This document shows positions 24,966 to 33,258 of a stretch of 41,284 nt of DNA, in pieces. The position numbers and the translations under genes were made by a program. The stretch comes from Pseudomonadota bacterium. GTDB taxonomy: Bacteria; Pseudomonadota; Gammaproteobacteria; GCA-001735895. The stretch covers positions 1-41,284 of the forward strand of contig JADFMY010000010.1 in the NCBI GenBank assembly GCA_022563685.1. The letters run 5' to 3'. The notes beneath the pieces are model-generated. The model was not told the DNA's origin. It ran no database searches and saw only the letters and a program-made list of their open reading frames with translations. Numbering within the stretch: position 1 is the stretch's first letter; each line of letters starts with the position of its first letter.

Positions 24966-26519
24966 TCAAAATCGATAGACCAGTTCAAGATGGAGCTTAT
25001 CGTCCCCATCCCGATTGATGCTGGTATCGGGCCCACCGCCATCGATGATTTGCCCGTAATCCAGACTCAGATTAAGATTCTGCTTCCACGACCATCGCAT
25101 CCCCAGGCCCGCCGAGGATAAATCGGTGGTACCGCCGTCGTTGAATTCGAGGCTGGCGATATCATAAAAAACCAGAAAACGCAGTTGATAAGCTGTTACC
25201 GGTGGCATCCAGAGCTCGACGCTGGCCTGTTGGCCCGCGTCCCCGGTAATCGATCGCTCCTCGAAACCACGCAAGGTGGTAAGGCCGCCGACGCCAAATT
25301 GTTCTCCGCTGATGAGCAAATCATCGCTCGCCTGGCCCGATAGGCCCAGATGAAGCAGCCAGTCATTTCCAATCAGTTGATCGTAGGATAAATTGAACCG
25401 GGTCACCGACCACTCATTTTCCGCACCGATGCGTGCAGTTTGGTAATCGACCTGTTCCGAGTAATTTCCACTCGGCACATTAACCGCGATCCTGATACCT
25501 CCGGACAGACTCGAACTACGTCCCTGACGCTCGAATGCGTAGCCAAGTTCCAACGGTGTACTGAGCACCTTGGTAACAGTCGAAGGCCCGCCGACATTGA
25601 ATTCGTTCTCGAAAAGCCTGTATTGCAGGCCCAATGACCAGTGGTGACTAATATTGCTGTCCGAGAGCAGGGTTTTATTGTAAATCACCCCAAATATCGA
25701 GCCCGTACCACTAACCTGTATAAGGCTGCCGATAGTACCGGAATTGACTTCTGAATCCGACAACAGGATATCGATGCTTGCGCCCTGTGAATACAGCGGA
25801 ATTCGGTAGTTCAGACCATATTGCAAGGTCGCATCGGGGTTTTCCGGCGAGGTTGTCAGGGTCGCGGTCATCGCGTGGTCGCGGTTGAACAGATTGCCGT
25901 GCTGGTAGCCAAAGGTGGTTCGGTACTCGTCCACTTGCCGGGTACCCGAATTATCGAGCGTAATGAACACTATTTGAGGATTCTTATCCTGCACAGTGAG
26001 TGAGGCATCTATCGTGTCCGATTCTTCACCTTCTCTGAATTGCAGCTCCATCTGCTTCGCCGCGTGCGTATTGGCGAGCTTCAGGGATCGTGATAGTTTT
26101 TTTGTGTTCGGCGTTTTACCCACCCTGAGTTCGGGGAGCGAATTGAGAATATTGCTTTCGTCAAAAAATTGATTGCCTTTAATTTCGATGTTTCCAATCG
26201 CGAAACTGGAAACTTTCATCTGCACGGTACCGGTGGTTAACTGCTGGGGTGGTAAAGATACCCGGTGAAAACTATATCCAGCCTTGATGACTGCCTGCTC
26301 CAGTGCATCGGCTGCGGCTGACAAGCCTTCCAGCCCATAATGTTCTCCCACGAACGGCGCCAGAACACGGTAGGCCGATTTTCCTATTGGATTGTCGCCG
26401 ATGACCTCAAATTGTTCGACGCTGAAGCGAATTTGCTCCGAAGTATCCTGCGCACGCGCGGGCGACTGTCCAAGACACGACACCGCCAAAATAAATAGCA
26501 GGTAAGATTTCTTATGCAC
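24966..26519 (-). CDS. TpsB-type outer membrane transporter (ShlB/FhaC/HecB family)
   Basis: This 517-residue member of the Omp85/TPS superfamily has a signal peptide (to about A-R-A-Q). Periplasmic POTRA domains at about 25-190 include G-Y-S-F-H-R-V-S-L-P-P-Q-Q-L and I-G-N-I-E-I-K-G-N-Q-F-F. A 16-strand-type barrel follows, with the L-R-G-F conserved motif (G-G-L-T-T-L-R-G-F-E-E-R) and a terminal V-Y-R-F. It is expected to export the TpsA protein of this operon. Start codon GTG, with a weak Shine-Dalgarno. Its end overlaps the region upstream of the double-FecR gene, so the three genes form one operon. The 128-bp upstream gap shows no strong promoter. Confidence 0.93.
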   Translation of the reverse strand: MHKKSYLLFILAVSCLGQSPARAQDTSEQIRFSVEQFEVIGDNPIGKSAYRVLAPFVGEHYGLEGLSAAADALEQAVIKAGYSFHRVSLPPQQLTTGTVQMKVSSFAIGNIEIKGNQFFDESNILNSLPELRVGKTPNTKKLSRSLKLANTHAAKQMELQFREGEESDTIDASLTVQDKNPQIVFITLDNSGTRQVDEYRTTFGYQHGNLFNRDHAMTATLTTSPENPDATLQYGLNYRIPLYSQGASIDILLSDSEVNSGTIGSLIQVSGTGSIFGVIYNKTLLSDSNISHHWSLGLQYRLFENEFNVGGPSTVTKVLSTPLELGYAFERQGRSSSLSGGIRIAVNVPSGNYSEQVDYQTARIGAENEWSVTRFNLSYDQLIGNDWLLHLGLSGQASDDLLISGEQFGVGGLTTLRGFEERSITGDAGQQASVELWMPPVTAYQLRFLVFYDIASLEFNDGGTTDLSSAGLGMRWSWKQNLNLSLDYGQIIDGGGPDTSINRDGDDKLHLELVYRF

Positions 26520-26647
26520 TTTAGCCCAAATGAAGCCACTAATATTATTGAGAATAGGTCAACAAAGTGAAACAATCTATGGAATTATCACGGTTCGGTA
26601 CACCGGATCACAAAATTAGCCCGAGAATTCCAGCATAAGGCGCCCAA

Positions 26648-27829
26648 TCAGGCCATATTTCGAATCGCCTGTTTCATCAACAGGCGTTTGCTCCAGGGGT
26701 TGGCCTGCACCCGATGCATACCGAAATCTCGCAATCGGCTGACGATAAAATTGTCGCTACCGTATAGCCACTTGAGACCGGTAAATAAATGGGTGGCAAT
26801 CACCGTTTCACTTTTACGCTGGCGCTCAAACTGGCGTAGTTTCCGATGATCCCAGGGATTTTCCAGAGCACCAATCAGTTTCGTCAGCACATCGACATCG
26901 CTAAACCCGAGGTTTGCCCCCTGACCCGCAAGCGGGTGTACACCGTGCGCTGCATCCCCGATCAGCAGGACTCTATTTTCCAGCCATCGTTGGCAGGCAT
27001 GCCAACTTAAAGGAAAACTGAGGCGCTCGCCAATCGATTTTATCGCGCCCAGTCTGTGCTCGATTGCATCGCCCACCGCAGCGCAAAAGGAGTCGTCATC
27101 CATTTCCAGGAGTTGCTGCGCCAGTTCGGTATCGCAGGACCACACGATCGAACTTTCGCCATTTGCCAGCGGTAAGAAAGCCAGCGGACCGCTGCTAAGA
27201 AACCTTTGCCAGGCGGTATGCCGATGAGGGAGCTCGGTCACCAGGCTCGCGACTATGGCTATCTGGTCGTAACTTCCACCCCACCGATCAATCCCCGCCA
27301 GAGTTCGTGTATTCGAGTTGCGGCCATCGGCGCCAAGCAACAGCTCTGACTCTAAATCGACACCGCTTTTCAGGCTAAGCCTGAGGTTCCGATCCGAATT
27401 CTCCTGCAGGATTTCTATCGCATCAGGGGTAAACCATTCGATGTTCGCCTGCTTTTCACAGGCTACCAGCAAGGTTTGCAAGATCTGCCTGTTTTCGACG
27501 ATTGCACCCAAACTGTCTTTGCCCAGCTCGACACAGTCGAACGCTATGTTTGCATCTCCATTTTCATGCCAGATGACCATTTGATGGTAGTGTCCCACAC
27601 GGCTCTGATCGAGTGCCGACCATACACCCAGATGGGAAAGGATTTGCTGCGATGCCGGGCTAATCGCAGATACTCGTAAGTCATAGCTCGAATCGGCCGG
27701 GTAAGGTTCACCGTGGATAGGGCCGGGTTCGATCAAGGCAACACGAAACCCGCAGCGTGCGAGCGAAAGTGCAGCACAGGCACCGACCATTCCGGCGCCG
27801 GCGACAATCACATCGAATCGCTCGGTCAT
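26648..27829 (-). CDS. ubiI: FAD-dependent ubiquinone biosynthesis hydroxylase, UbiI-like
   Basis: This 393-residue class A flavoprotein monooxygenase of the UbiH/UbiF/UbiI/VisC family hydroxylates the ubiquinone ring. FAD motifs are G-A-G-M-V-G-A near the N-terminus, L-L-G-A-D-G-R-N-S in the middle, and L-I-G-D-A-A-H-G-V-H-P-L-A-G-Q-G-A-N-L-G-F. It is translationally coupled to ubiH by an ATGA overlap, as is usual for ubiI (visC), which directs the C5 hydroxylation. Assignment to UbiI rather than UbiF rests on this gene order, not on specific residues. Confidence 0.88.
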   Translation of the reverse strand: MTERFDVIVAGAGMVGACAALSLARCGFRVALIEPGPIHGEPYPADSSYDLRVSAISPASQQILSHLGVWSALDQSRVGHYHQMVIWHENGDANIAFDCVELGKDSLGAIVENRQILQTLLVACEKQANIEWFTPDAIEILQENSDRNLRLSLKSGVDLESELLLGADGRNSNTRTLAGIDRWGGSYDQIAIVASLVTELPHRHTAWQRFLSSGPLAFLPLANGESSIVWSCDTELAQQLLEMDDDSFCAAVGDAIEHRLGAIKSIGERLSFPLSWHACQRWLENRVLLIGDAAHGVHPLAGQGANLGFSDVDVLTKLIGALENPWDHRKLRQFERQRKSETVIATHLFTGLKWLYGSDNFIVSRLRDFGMHRVQANPWSKRLLMKQAIRNMA

Positions 27830-29046
27830 GGCATCTGGCCTCGCAACATCGAATTCCCGCCAAACGAAAACCCCATGCCCGACAGGGCGACTTCTGCCTT
27901 GAGCGCTGGAACTATATCAAGCAGGCCCAGCGCGGCAGCGCGTATAGGGCCCAGCAGAGGAAATTCGTTTGAAAATAAACTGACCAGGCCGTCTCCGAGC
28001 CGGACTACTTTAGCCTGTTCAGCTTTTCTCGATATTTCATACTGGGACAGGGCTTTTGCAATGGAAGGCTCGTCAAGGTTTCGAATCGACTGGTTCAGGA
28101 ACAATTCACACAGGCTTGCCACATCGCGTAAGGCCAGATTGAAGCCCTGTCCCGCTACCGGATGCAGTGCATTGGCTGCATTGCCAATCAACACACAACG
28201 ATACTTTGCCAGCGCCAGTGCTTCGGTTCGATGTAACGGGAAACTGTAGCGCTGCCCGATCTGTTCGATGTACCCCAGCCGATAGCCGAAGCCCTGTTGA
28301 AGCGCCTCGGCAAACTGCTGATCGTCGAGTCGCATCAAATGATCGGTATTTTCTGGATCGTGAGTCCAAACGCAGGCGTATCGGTCACGACCCAGCGGCA
28401 GCATTGCCAGCGGTCCCTCCGGGGTAAATCTCTCGTAGGCCGTGCCTCCTACAGGTTTTGATACCAGAACATTGGTAATTACCGCGGATTGGCCATAGTC
28501 AGTGATACGATGCTCGATACCGAGGCTGGCTCTGCCTTTTGACGATGCGCCGTCGGCTACCACTACCAGGCTCGCGCTTATCCGTTTCTTTTTGTTTCGA
28601 CACCGATAGTCCAGTTTTACGGTCTTACCATACTCGGCGTTTTCGAATTCTGCCTCGGTATCGAGTGTAATTAGTTTCGAGTGCTTGACCTGATCAAGCA
28701 ACAGGGAGCCCAGAATACTGCTTTCAATCACATAGCCGAGCGCCTCGAGTTCATAGTCCGCCGCGTGTAAGCGAGCTACACCCCAACGGCCCTGGCTGGA
28801 AATATGGATCGTCCTGATCGGTGACGCCTGTTTCCGGATCTTACTCCACAGGCCCAACGCCCTGAATATCTGGACGCTCGAACAGGACAATGCGATCGAC
28901 CGTGAATTCAGGCCGGTCGCTTTCTGCTGCGCCAGGGCCGAAGACTCGATCACGTGAACCTGCCGATCCGGATGCTGGAGCGAAAGTGCGGCGCAAAGCC
29001 CTACCAGACCGCCACCGACTATGGCTATTTCCGGATTATTTTTCAT
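27826..29046 (-). CDS. ubiH: 2-octaprenyl-6-methoxyphenol hydroxylase UbiH
   Basis: This 406-residue FAD-dependent monooxygenase is assigned to a ring hydroxylation in ubiquinone biosynthesis. Motifs are V-G-G-G-L-V-G-L at the N-terminus, V-V-A-D-G-A-S-S mid-protein, and L-I-G-N-A-A-N-A-L-H-P-V-A-G-Q-G-F-N-L-A-L-R-D. It starts 9 nt after pepP ends and overlaps ubiI by 4 nt, matching the conserved pepP-ubiH-ubiI order. Confidence 0.92.
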   Translation of the reverse strand: MKNNPEIAIVGGGLVGLCAALSLQHPDRQVHVIESSALAQQKATGLNSRSIALSCSSVQIFRALGLWSKIRKQASPIRTIHISSQGRWGVARLHAADYELEALGYVIESSILGSLLLDQVKHSKLITLDTEAEFENAEYGKTVKLDYRCRNKKKRISASLVVVADGASSKGRASLGIEHRITDYGQSAVITNVLVSKPVGGTAYERFTPEGPLAMLPLGRDRYACVWTHDPENTDHLMRLDDQQFAEALQQGFGYRLGYIEQIGQRYSFPLHRTEALALAKYRCVLIGNAANALHPVAGQGFNLALRDVASLCELFLNQSIRNLDEPSIAKALSQYEISRKAEQAKVVRLGDGLVSLFSNEFPLLGPIRAAALGLLDIVPALKAEVALSGMGFSFGGNSMLRGQMP

Positions 29047-29055
29047 CGATATCAG

Positions 29056-30360
29056 TCATCCCGCCATCAGGGCTTCGATATCGTCTGGCTTTTTCACCAG
29101 GGCTTCGGTCAGTACTTCACAACCGGTGTTAGTCACCAGCACATCGTCTTCGATACGAATGCCGATATCCCACCACTTTCGGTGCACACCTTTACTGTGC
29201 GCCGGGATATAAATTCCCGGCTCGATCGTCAGCACCATGCCGGACTCAAGCAGACGCCACTGATCACCGACCTTATAATCGCCGACATCGTGGACGTCCA
29301 GGCCCAGCCAGTGGCCAGTCCGATGCATATAAAACTTTCGATAGGCCTGTTCCTTAATCAGCCTCGTCGGGTTGCCTTTGAGCAGTTTGATTTCAGTGAG
29401 ACCCCTGGTTATCACTCTTACCGCCGCATTGTGCGGGTCATTCCAGTGATTACCCGGCCTGACCTTTTTTATCGCTGCCACCTGGGCCGCCAGTACGATA
29501 TGATAAATATCGCGTTGTGCAGGACTGTATTTTCCATTGACCGGGAAGGTACGGGTAATATCCGATGCGTATCCCTGTACTTCACACCCCGAGTCGATCA
29601 GCAACAGGTCACCGTCGTTGAGTACTTCATTATTTTCCGTGTAATGCAAAATACAACCATTTGCACCCCCGCCAACAATCGCGGGGTAGGCATGCTGAGC
29701 ACCGCATTGACGAAATTCATGGTCAAATTCGGCCGCTATCTGGAATTCGTAATGGCCAGGGCGACACAGTTTCATCGCACGCTCATGGGCGCTGACGCTA
29801 ATTGTCGCGGCCTTGCGCATCAACTTCAATTCCTCGCGGCTTTTGAACAAACGCATATCGTGCAAAATATAATCCAGCGAGACGAATTCGGATGGGACAT
29901 GAAGACCGGCCCTGGACTGCGCCTTGATATGGTTAACCCAGCCAATCAGCTGTTGGTCAAATTCAGGGTAACGACCCATGATATTGAATATCGCATCGGT
30001 GCCTTCCAGCAAGCCTGGCAGTATGTCGTCCATGTCTTCGATGGGAAACGAATCGTCGGCATCATAGTCCTCGACTGCCCCTTCCTGTCCTGCGCGTCGA
30101 CCGTGCCAGGTTTCCTGTTCCGGATCTTTTTCACGGCAAAACAGAATATACTCGCCATGCTTGCGCCCCGGTATCAACACCATGACCGCATCGGGCTCGC
30201 TAAAGCCGGTCAGGTATAGAAAGTCGCTGTCCTGACGAAATGGAAAATCAACATCGCGATTGCGGGTCACCTGTGATGCGGACGCAAGAATCGCAATCGT
30301 ACCCTTGCCCATCATTTTCATGAGCTGGGAACGGCGACGCTTAAATTCGGTTTTCTTCAT
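29056..30360 (-). CDS. pepP: Xaa-Pro aminopeptidase P
   Basis: This 434-residue cytoplasmic metallopeptidase removes N-terminal residues preceding proline. The N-terminal AMP_N domain (R-N-R-D-V-D-F-P-F-R-Q-D-S-D-F-Y-L-T-G-like) is followed by the pita-bread fold. Its dinuclear metal ligands lie in L-I-D-S-G-C, S-D-I-T-R-T-F, H-R-T-G-H-W-L-G, T-I-E-P-G-I-Y and the final R-I-E-D-D-V. AGGAAG is present upstream of the ATG. A long antisense frame here is a shadow. Confidence 0.97.
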   Translation of the reverse strand: MKKTEFKRRRSQLMKMMGKGTIAILASASQVTRNRDVDFPFRQDSDFLYLTGFSEPDAVMVLIPGRKHGEYILFCREKDPEQETWHGRRAGQEGAVEDYDADDSFPIEDMDDILPGLLEGTDAIFNIMGRYPEFDQQLIGWVNHIKAQSRAGLHVPSEFVSLDYILHDMRLFKSREELKLMRKAATISVSAHERAMKLCRPGHYEFQIAAEFDHEFRQCGAQHAYPAIVGGGANGCILHYTENNEVLNDGDLLLIDSGCEVQGYASDITRTFPVNGKYSPAQRDIYHIVLAAQVAAIKKVRPGNHWNDPHNAAVRVITRGLTEIKLLKGNPTRLIKEQAYRKFYMHRTGHWLGLDVHDVGDYKVGDQWRLLESGMVLTIEPGIYIPAHSKGVHRKWWDIGIRIEDDVLVTNTGCEVLTEALVKKPDDIEALMAG

Positions 30361-30385
30361 TATCTAGCTCTTCCTTAACTGACAC

Positions 30386-30628
30386 TTATTGTATCGGCGG
30401 TGCAGGCATTACCGGGTTCAGGGTTTCGTTCAACATCAGCACCGACATTCGAACGTGCTCGACGATCTCGGCAAATTGCTGCTCGGCTTCCTCACTCGCC
30501 ACTTCTTTGGCGTCGAGCTTACTAATTTCAAGCAGGTCTGACAAACATTCTCGCGACTGCTCATCCGTTTGGCCGGGTAAAAATACACCTCGGTATCGGT
30601 TGACTAGTGCCACTTGAAGCCTGATCAT
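30386..30628 (-). pseudogene. ygfB: Truncated UPF0149 / YgfB-family remnant (C-terminal part only)
   Basis: The 80-residue frame resembles only the C-terminal third of YgfB-family proteins (usually about 180-190 residues): R-E-C-L-S-D-L-L-E-I-S-K-L-D, then F-A-E-I-V-E-H-V-R-M-S-V-L-M-L. It occupies the standard ygfB position just upstream of pepP and divergent from the ZapB-like gene, so orthology by position is good. The ATG lies only 6 nt from the divergent ATG at 30635, leaving no room for the missing 100 or so residues or for a normal promoter. A deletion of the 5' part seems likely. Whether the remnant is still translated is unknown. Confidence 0.6.
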
Positions 30629-30634
30629 TACATT

Positions 30635-30865
30635 ATGGATTCCAGCAAACCGGTTTACACCGAAGACGACCTCAGGCAGCTAGAACAGCGTATCGACGAT
30701 TTGATCGATACTGTCGGCCTGCTAAAAAACGAAAATACCAACTTGCGTCAGCAACAGGATCGACTGGTAACCGAACGTTCTCAACTGATCGAAAAGACCG
30801 AAAAGGCCAGAAGCCGCGTTGAAGCGATGATTTCGCGCTTAAAGTCACTCGAGTTGGACTCATGA
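30635..30865 (+). CDS. ZapB-like small coiled-coil protein (TIGR02449 family)
   Basis: This 76-residue, highly charged protein is almost entirely coiled coil, with heptads such as L-R-Q-L-E-Q-R-I-D-D-L-I and L-K-N-E-N-T-N-L-R-Q-Q-Q. Such short proteins are regularly encoded just before zapA, and the stop overlaps the zapA start (ATGA). A role with ZapA at the FtsZ ring is suggested by this linkage. The ATG at 30635 is preferred over a TTG 21 nt upstream. A candidate promoter, TTGACT (30600-30605) with GATCAT 17 bp downstream, would place the transcript start almost at the ATG. Confidence 0.82.
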   Translation: MDSSKPVYTEDDLRQLEQRIDDLIDTVGLLKNENTNLRQQQDRLVTERSQLIEKTEKARSRVEAMISRLKSLELDS

Positions 30866-31173
30866 GCGACGCGCAACCCATCAGTGTATCGATACTGGAT
30901 AAAGACTATAAAATCGCCTGCCCGGCTGGCGAACAACCCGCCCTGTTAGCTTCGGCCAAATATCTCGACTCCAGGATGCGTGAAGTACGCGATAGCGGGA
31001 ACATAATAGGTTCGGAAAGGGTTGCGGTCATTACCGCGCTCAATATCACCAACGATTTACTTAGTTCCAGCCAGATCGACAAGGACATCAGCCAGGATTT
31101 GTCGCCTCGCCTGAAAAATCTCGAATCAAAAATCAGTCAGGTTCTCGCAAACGCCCGCCAATTAGAAATTTGA
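30862..31173 (+). CDS. zapA: Cell division protein ZapA
   Basis: This 103-residue FtsZ-ring stabiliser begins with a beta-strand segment (I-S-V-S-I-L-D-K-D-Y-K-I-A-C-P). A-A-K-Y-L-D-x-R-M-like A-K-Y-L-D-S-R-M-R-E-V-R and A-V-I-T-A-L-N-I-T-N-D-L follow, then a C-terminal coiled coil for dimer-dimer contacts. It is coupled to the ZapB-like gene by a 4-nt overlap and followed by the 6S RNA gene, the conserved gammaproteobacterial order. Confidence 0.95.
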   Translation: MSDAQPISVSILDKDYKIACPAGEQPALLASAKYLDSRMREVRDSGNIIGSERVAVITALNITNDLLSSSQIDKDISQDLSPRLKNLESKISQVLANARQLEI

Positions 31174-31175
31174 AT

Positions 31176-31204
31176 TTTACTTTTCGCAGATTGCACGTAT
31201 AGTC
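31176..31204 (+). promoter_or_regulatory. Promoter of the 6S RNA gene
   Basis: TTTACT (31176-31181), a 17-bp spacer and TATAGT (31199-31204) lie directly after zapA. The predicted start, about 31211, coincides with the base of the terminal 6S stem. Confidence 0.75.
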
Positions 31205-31210
31205 TATATA

Positions 31211-31390
31211 TACCAACTACGGTGTTCGTTAGCGACCATCATAATCCTTGAGCCTATTTATCAATCTCGGGGACTTTCGTGTAACACTGGTGTGCACGCC
31301 TGATTCGTCAGGAAGCCTGATGGGTTGCCAATAACCCCACCTGAACTTTTGGTTCAAGGTTGATATACTTGCGACGGCACCGTGGTTGGT
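31211..31390 (+). ncRNA. ssrS: 6S RNA (SsrS)
   Basis: The RNA is about 180 nt. The 5' segment ACCAAC-T-ACGGTG pairs with the 3' segment CACCGT-G-GTTGGT to form the closing stem. Internally it has CCTTGAGCC followed by a TATTTATCA stretch, the GTGCACGCC region, AGCCTGATGGGTTG, and the hairpin CCTGAAC-TTTTG-GTTCAAGG seen in known 6S RNAs, then GCGACGGCACCG. It binds sigma70-RNA polymerase and serves as template for pRNA. Position between zapA and the next gene is the conserved location; the usual neighbour fau (ygfA) is not present before ilvA. Confidence 0.93.
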
Positions 31391-31467
31391 ATCCTGCTAA
31401 GCATTTCTCGACTTTTATCCGGTGCTTATCCCAGTTATCTGAGAGACTACATTAAGTAGTGTAATCC

Positions 31468-32991
31468 CTATTTCAGAAATAACTCGTAGGCCGCATTTTT
31501 AGTTTCATCCCAGTAGGAAATATTCAGGCTGCTGAGGAATGATTTGAATTCTTTATAGCCGGCCTTGTCGACCTGAAACCCCATCAGTATTCGGCCGAAA
31601 TTGGATCCGTGGTTGCGATAGTGAAACAGGCTGATGTTCCAGCGTTTGCCCACCTTCATTAAAAAATTTAATAGGGCGCCCGGTTTTTCGGGGAACTGGA
31701 AGCGATACAATAATTCATTATTGACGCTCCCCCCGGGATGACCGCCGACCATATACCGGGTATGTAATTTAGCTACTTCGTTATCGGTCATATCGACCAC
31801 TTTATACCCTTTTTCCCTGAGTAGATCGATAAACTGATTTTTCTCGCTGATGCCATGCGTGAGCTGTATCCCGGCAAACACGCAGGCAGTAGTATCGTCT
31901 GCATAACGGTAGTTAAATTCGGTGATCTGGCGCTTGCCAATAATCTGGCAAAACTGTTTAAAACTACCCGGACGCTCAGGAATCTGAACCGCGATCAATG
32001 CTTCCCGCTCTTCACCGAGTTCCGAACGCTCCGACACATGCCTTAAACGGTCAAAGTTCATGTTGGCGCCACTGTTGATCGCTATCAAAGTTTGATGCTT
32101 CAAATCCTTTTGTTCGACATATTTTTTCAGTCCTGCAAGTGAAAGTGCGCCTGCCGGTTCGCAAATCGAACGGGTATCTTCGAAGATATCCTTGATAGCT
32201 GCGCATATCTGGTCAGTGCTGACCGTAATCACATCATCGACCAGATCTTTGAGCATCGAAAAGGTATGCTTTCCTATTTGTTTTACCGCGACACCGTCGG
32301 CAAAAATACCCACATCTTTCAGCGTGACTCTGCGCCCGGCCTGCATCGCCTCATACAGACAGGCGGAATCTTCCGGCTCCACGGCTATTATTTTTACCTC
32401 GGGTTTTACCGCCTTGATAAATCCGGCGATACCGGCCGCCAGACCCCCACCGCCAACCGGTATGAATATCGCGTCGATGTTATCCGGATGCTGGCGAATA
32501 ATTTCAAGCGCTATAGTCCCCTGCCCGGCCATTACGTCGAAATCATCGAACGGATGAATAAAGGCCAGGTTTTCCTTTTTTGCGAGGTCCAGTGCATAGG
32601 CCATCGCCTCGTCGAAATTTTCACCCTGCAATACAGCCCTGGCGCCGTAGGATTTAACCGCGGAAACCTTGATATTCGGGGTCGTGATCGGCATCACGAT
32701 AATCGACTTCATTTTCAGCTTGGTGGCTGCCAGCGCCACTCCCTGCGCATGGTTACCGGCTGAAGCCGTGATCACGCCACACAAGCCAGGATTAGCGCGG
32801 TGCATTTGATAAATCTTGTTAAACGCACCCCTTAGTTTGAACGAAAAAATCGGCTGTAAATCCTCCCGCTTAAGCCATACCTGATTAGCAAACCGTTTGG
32901 AAATCCGATCGAGGTAATCTAGGGGTGTTTCCTTCGCGATGTCATAAACCCGCGCGGTTAATACTTTCTCTAAAAATTTCTCGTTTTTCAT
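31468..32991 (-). CDS. ilvA: Threonine ammonia-lyase (biosynthetic)
   Basis: This 507-residue PLP enzyme deaminates threonine to 2-oxobutanoate, the first step to isoleucine. The PLP lysine is in F-S-F-K-L-R-G-A-F-N-K; S-A-G-N-H-A-Q-G-V-A and V-G-G-G-G-L-A-A-G bind the cofactor. Two ACT-like regulatory domains occupy residues about 335-505 (A-L-I-A-V-Q-I-P-E-R-P-G-S-F, then Y-R-F-Q-F-P-E-K-P-G-A-L), typical of the isoleucine-inhibited biosynthetic form. It is divergent from rpiA. Confidence 0.97.
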   Translation of the reverse strand: MKNEKFLEKVLTARVYDIAKETPLDYLDRISKRFANQVWLKREDLQPIFSFKLRGAFNKIYQMHRANPGLCGVITASAGNHAQGVALAATKLKMKSIIVMPITTPNIKVSAVKSYGARAVLQGENFDEAMAYALDLAKKENLAFIHPFDDFDVMAGQGTIALEIIRQHPDNIDAIFIPVGGGGLAAGIAGFIKAVKPEVKIIAVEPEDSACLYEAMQAGRRVTLKDVGIFADGVAVKQIGKHTFSMLKDLVDDVITVSTDQICAAIKDIFEDTRSICEPAGALSLAGLKKYVEQKDLKHQTLIAINSGANMNFDRLRHVSERSELGEEREALIAVQIPERPGSFKQFCQIIGKRQITEFNYRYADDTTACVFAGIQLTHGISEKNQFIDLLREKGYKVVDMTDNEVAKLHTRYMVGGHPGGSVNNELLYRFQFPEKPGALLNFLMKVGKRWNISLFHYRNHGSNFGRILMGFQVDKAGYKEFKSFLSSLNISYWDETKNAAYELFLK

Positions 32992-33125
32992 AAGCCGAGT
33001 CGATTTAATATGGATAGTGAATCGAGGAGATCCCCAAAAGTAATGATGGCCTTCCCGAAGGTGGACATTATCATAATCGCCCGGACTCGAAGCAACAACC
33101 TTGTATATCTGTTTGCATAATTACC

Positions 33126-33143
33126 GGTCGAATAAATTCGACC
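33126..33143. repeat. Perfect 8-2-8 palindrome, REP-like
   Basis: GGTCGAAT-AA-ATTCGACC lies in the 267-bp gap between the divergent ilvA and rpiA genes, preceded by CC and followed by CTACAGG. The compact palindrome resembles dispersed REP-type elements of gammaproteobacteria. Only one copy was noticed in this window. Apart from it the gap holds only AT-rich promoter-like sequence before rpiA. Confidence 0.5.
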
Positions 33144-33258
33144 CTACAGGCATTATTTACTCACGCGATTTGGGGAAGAGCCTGTTTAGATAATTGCGAC
33201 AAGACATTTGACCGCGCAGTCGCTAAGATGCCGTTCAAATAATTAATCGCCTTAGTTC

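Noticed and set aside
28954-30219. A 421-codon open frame on the plus strand
   Set aside because: It lies wholly antisense to pepP and the 5' end of ubiH, both with intact conserved motifs. It has no signal, domain or ribosome binding site of its own, so it is a shadow frame.
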